In this document: positions 62,102 to 64,000 of the stretch, one piece after another
Numbering within the stretch: position 1 is the stretch's first letter
Layout of the letters: the number at the start of each line of letters is the position of its first letter
Origin: Temnothorax longispinosus
Taxonomy: Eukaryota > Arthropoda > Insecta > Hymenoptera > Formicidae
DNA: 64,000 bases
NCBI RefSeq assembly: GCF_030848805.1
Contig: NW_027270089.1
Coordinates: 312,501-376,500, forward strand
Direction: 5' to 3'
Notes under the pieces: generated by a model
The model's database searches: none
What the model saw: only the letters and a program-made list of their open reading frames with translations
What the model was told of the DNA's origin: nothing
Program-made: the position numbers and the translations under genes

Positions 62102-63507
62102 TACCGGGTGTTTGAGACCACCCGCCCACCTCTTTTCTTTCAAAAACTAAGCATTTTAGAGAAAAACGTTCCAGACAAAAATTGTATGGTTTTGAGGAGA
62201 ACATAAGATGGTGTCATTGATTTGACCTTGGGTGGCATCGTTAAGGACAGGTCAAGGACACCTTCAGTTTCTTAAATGGAATTCCCTATTTTTTATTGCA
62301 CATTCTTATAGCTTATGTCGAGAGCTTTCCAAAACACTATAATTAAGTATTTTTTCATTAAGTACTTTTCGAGTTATAAGGCTTGAAAGTTACAGTATTG
62401 TGACATAATATTTTGTTAAGTATTTATAATTCAAATTCCTTACTTTTTATTTTTGCAAACAATACGAATCAATTAATGTAAAGAAAACACAATTTTCTTA
62501 AAGAAAAACTTGTGTAACTGTTTATTGCATATTCATTATTTTCTTAACTTCTCACGATTCGGGGTGCTTGATTTGCGTGAGTCCCCTTACCTCTCACAAT
62601 TCGGGGTGCTTGATTTGCGTGAGTCCCCTTGCCTCTCACGATTCGGAGTGCTTGATTTGCGTGAGTCTTCTTGCCTCTCACGATTCGGGGTGCTTCATTT
62701 ACGTGAGTCCCCTTGCCTCTCACGATTCGGGGTCGCGTCGCGCGTTGCGCGCGTAATGGGCCACTTTTCATGCACGTAAGACATAAAATACTTTTTCAAC
62801 AACTATCAATCACGCAATAAAAAATCGGTACTCTTCTTTCATGGTATACGCTAACTTTAAGTCTTTGTCGAAAGTAATTCAATATGTACTTGGTGAATAG
62901 ACATTCTGCAAGAATGAAACTTAATGCATGAATATGAATGCCTACAGAAATTACACAACGCGCAATAGTTTATTCCAGGTATTTTAGACATTGTTCTTAA
63001 CAACGGTACAAGAATTACACTCATTATAAATGGCATTAAAATTGTTCTTCAGCTTTGTAGATTAGTGCGCTATCTACTGTGCCACATTACGCTCTTACAC
63101 AACAAGTTTTTCTGTAAGAAAATTTTGTTTTTTTACATTAATTGATTCATATTGTTTGCAAAAATAAAAAGTAAGGAATTTGAATTATAAATACTTAACA
63201 AAATATTATGTCACAATACTGTAACTTTCAAGCCTTATAACTCGAAAAGTACTTAATGAAAAAATACTTGATTATAGAGTTTTGGAAAGCTCTCGACATA
63301 AGCTATAAGAATATGCAATAAAAAATAGGGGATTCCATTTAAGAAACTGAAGGTGTCCTTGACCTGTTCTTAACGATGCCACCCAAAATCAAATCAATGA
63401 CACCATCTTATGTTTCCCTCAAAACCATACAATTTTTGTCTGGAACGTTTTTCTCTAAAATGCTTAGTTTTTGAAAGAAAAGGGGTGGGCGGGTGGTCTC
63501 AGACACC

Positions 63508-63512
<5 letters not shown>
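62102..63512. mobile_element. Palindromic element related to the one at 2071-2968, with an inner insert
   Basis: The left arm (ACCGGGTGTTTGAGACCACC) and right arm (inverse ending CAGACACCCGAT) are about 400 bp each. They share blocks such as CATCTTATGT and the CATTTTAGAGAAAAA region with the first copy. About 600 bp of unrelated sequence, including a 42-bp tandem array, separates the arms. The flanks are TA repeats, so no TSD can be read. Confidence 0.82.
62550..62733. repeat. 42-bp tandem repeat, about 4.4 copies
   Basis: Units start TCTCACGATTCGGGGTGCTT and continue GATTTGCGTGAGTCCCCTT. Copies differ by one to four bases. Both strands are open because 42 is a multiple of three; I see no reason to call it coding. 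Confidence 0.92.
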
Positions 63513-63546
<34 letters not shown>

Positions 63547-63561
63547 ATATATATATATAAT
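63509..63561. repeat. AT microsatellite
   Basis: A (TA)n run at the right edge of the palindromic element, broken once by CACA. Confidence 0.9.
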
Positions 63562-63641
63562 CATTAAATATCATAAATAATTAATAAGTACAAGACCTAG
63601 GTAGACGCGCGCGCGCGCGAGCACAAGCGCCGAGATATTAA

Positions 63642-64000
63642 GGGGGTCGTCTGGTCAAGAGGCTGTTTTTTTGAAGGAATTTTTTGTAAGGAATCATATG
63701 AATACACTTTTTTGAAACTTTTACATCATATTTATTGATATTTGAAGAGTATTTAGAAATTTTTCCAAGTTGATATATGGCCAAGAATCCGCTGTAGAGC
63801 GTCCCGAAGACAACTGTGTAAAAAAACGGTACCCACGATTCCGGATCTCCAGTTCATTCTAAAAAAAAAAAAAAAAATTCCTCTTAATCTGTGGATGTGT
63901 GGCTATCGTGTGAACTAGAACCAAATAAAAATATTGAAATTTCAGTTTTTGCCAACGTTTTGAAAAAAGTTCATAATGAAACTTTTTTTCAAAACGTTGG
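63642..64000. mobile_element. Left end of a TTAA-flanked element, cut by the window end
   Basis: TTAA at 63638-63641 is followed by GGGGGTCGTCTGGTC, similar in style to the Kolobok end at 25342 (GGGGGTATTCTAGTG). The window ends inside a short palindrome (63952-64000; CCAACGTTTTGAAAAAAGTT and inverse). The right end is not in view, so this is tentative. Confidence 0.4.

Noticed and set aside
62550..62733. CRISPR array
   Set aside because: Repeats are contiguous with no unique spacers, and the window is eukaryotic.
62544..62779. Repeat protein of 14-residue units
   Set aside because: The 42-bp array is open on both strands purely because its period is a multiple of three; there is no gene context.

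Overview
This window is a eukaryotic, almost certainly insect, repeat island. I recognise no host protein-coding gene and no functional RNA gene. Nearly every base that can be interpreted belongs to a transposable element (TE), and many elements sit inside other elements. An R1-clade LINE, a 28S rRNA fragment cut at the R1 target site, an errantivirus-like element with an envelope-type gene, Penelope-like elements, Kolobok, Harbinger and piggyBac-type elements, and many palindromic mini-elements together point to an arthropod. A hymenopteran such as an ant is my guess, not something the sequence proves.

Layout. 1-6.1 kb: a tRNA-derived SINE with a perfect 15-bp target-site duplication (TSD), a decayed Harbinger (transposase plus Myb-like gene), a 0.9-kb palindrome, a piggyBac-type non-autonomous element, a candidate solo LTR and a decayed LINE. 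6.1-24.2 kb: one nested stack. A Penelope-like element (PLE) on the minus strand lies directly downstream of a 28S rRNA fragment and is interrupted twice. One interruption is a 2.85-kb unclassified element (called element X here). The other is an 11.9-kb TIR element with a TA TSD, which itself carries a second, oppositely oriented copy of element X. That second copy is split by an intact 7.9-kb R1-clade LINE with a 15-bp TSD. 24.2-32 kb: an AT-rich zone with a Kolobok-type element (TTAA TSD, long inverted arms), and several small palindromic elements with TTAA, TAA or 8-bp duplications.

32.1-46.1 kb: an errantivirus-like Gypsy element on the minus strand (766-bp LTRs, gag, pol, env) with several stops and frameshifts. 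Its env gene is split by a very young 4.9-kb Gypsy element with apparently identical 283-bp LTRs, a 5-bp TSD and an intact 1347-residue gag-pol frame. 46.1-53 kb: palindromic elements, including two PLE 3' halves joined head to head, and a palindrome with CA/TG microsatellites in its arms. 53.3-58.1 kb: a Copia element on the minus strand with nearly identical LTRs but a frameshifted body. 58.8-64 kb: a fold-back element built of 90-bp repeats, a Harbinger-type mini-element inside another inverted repeat, a relative of the 0.9-kb palindrome at 2 kb, and the start of another TTAA-flanked element.

The least explained object is element X. Both copies carry four tandem 101-109-nt units, most of them edged by splice-acceptor and splice-donor-like sequences, upstream of a conserved ATG-containing segment. 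The elements that look capable of activity are the R1-clade LINE and the nested Gypsy.
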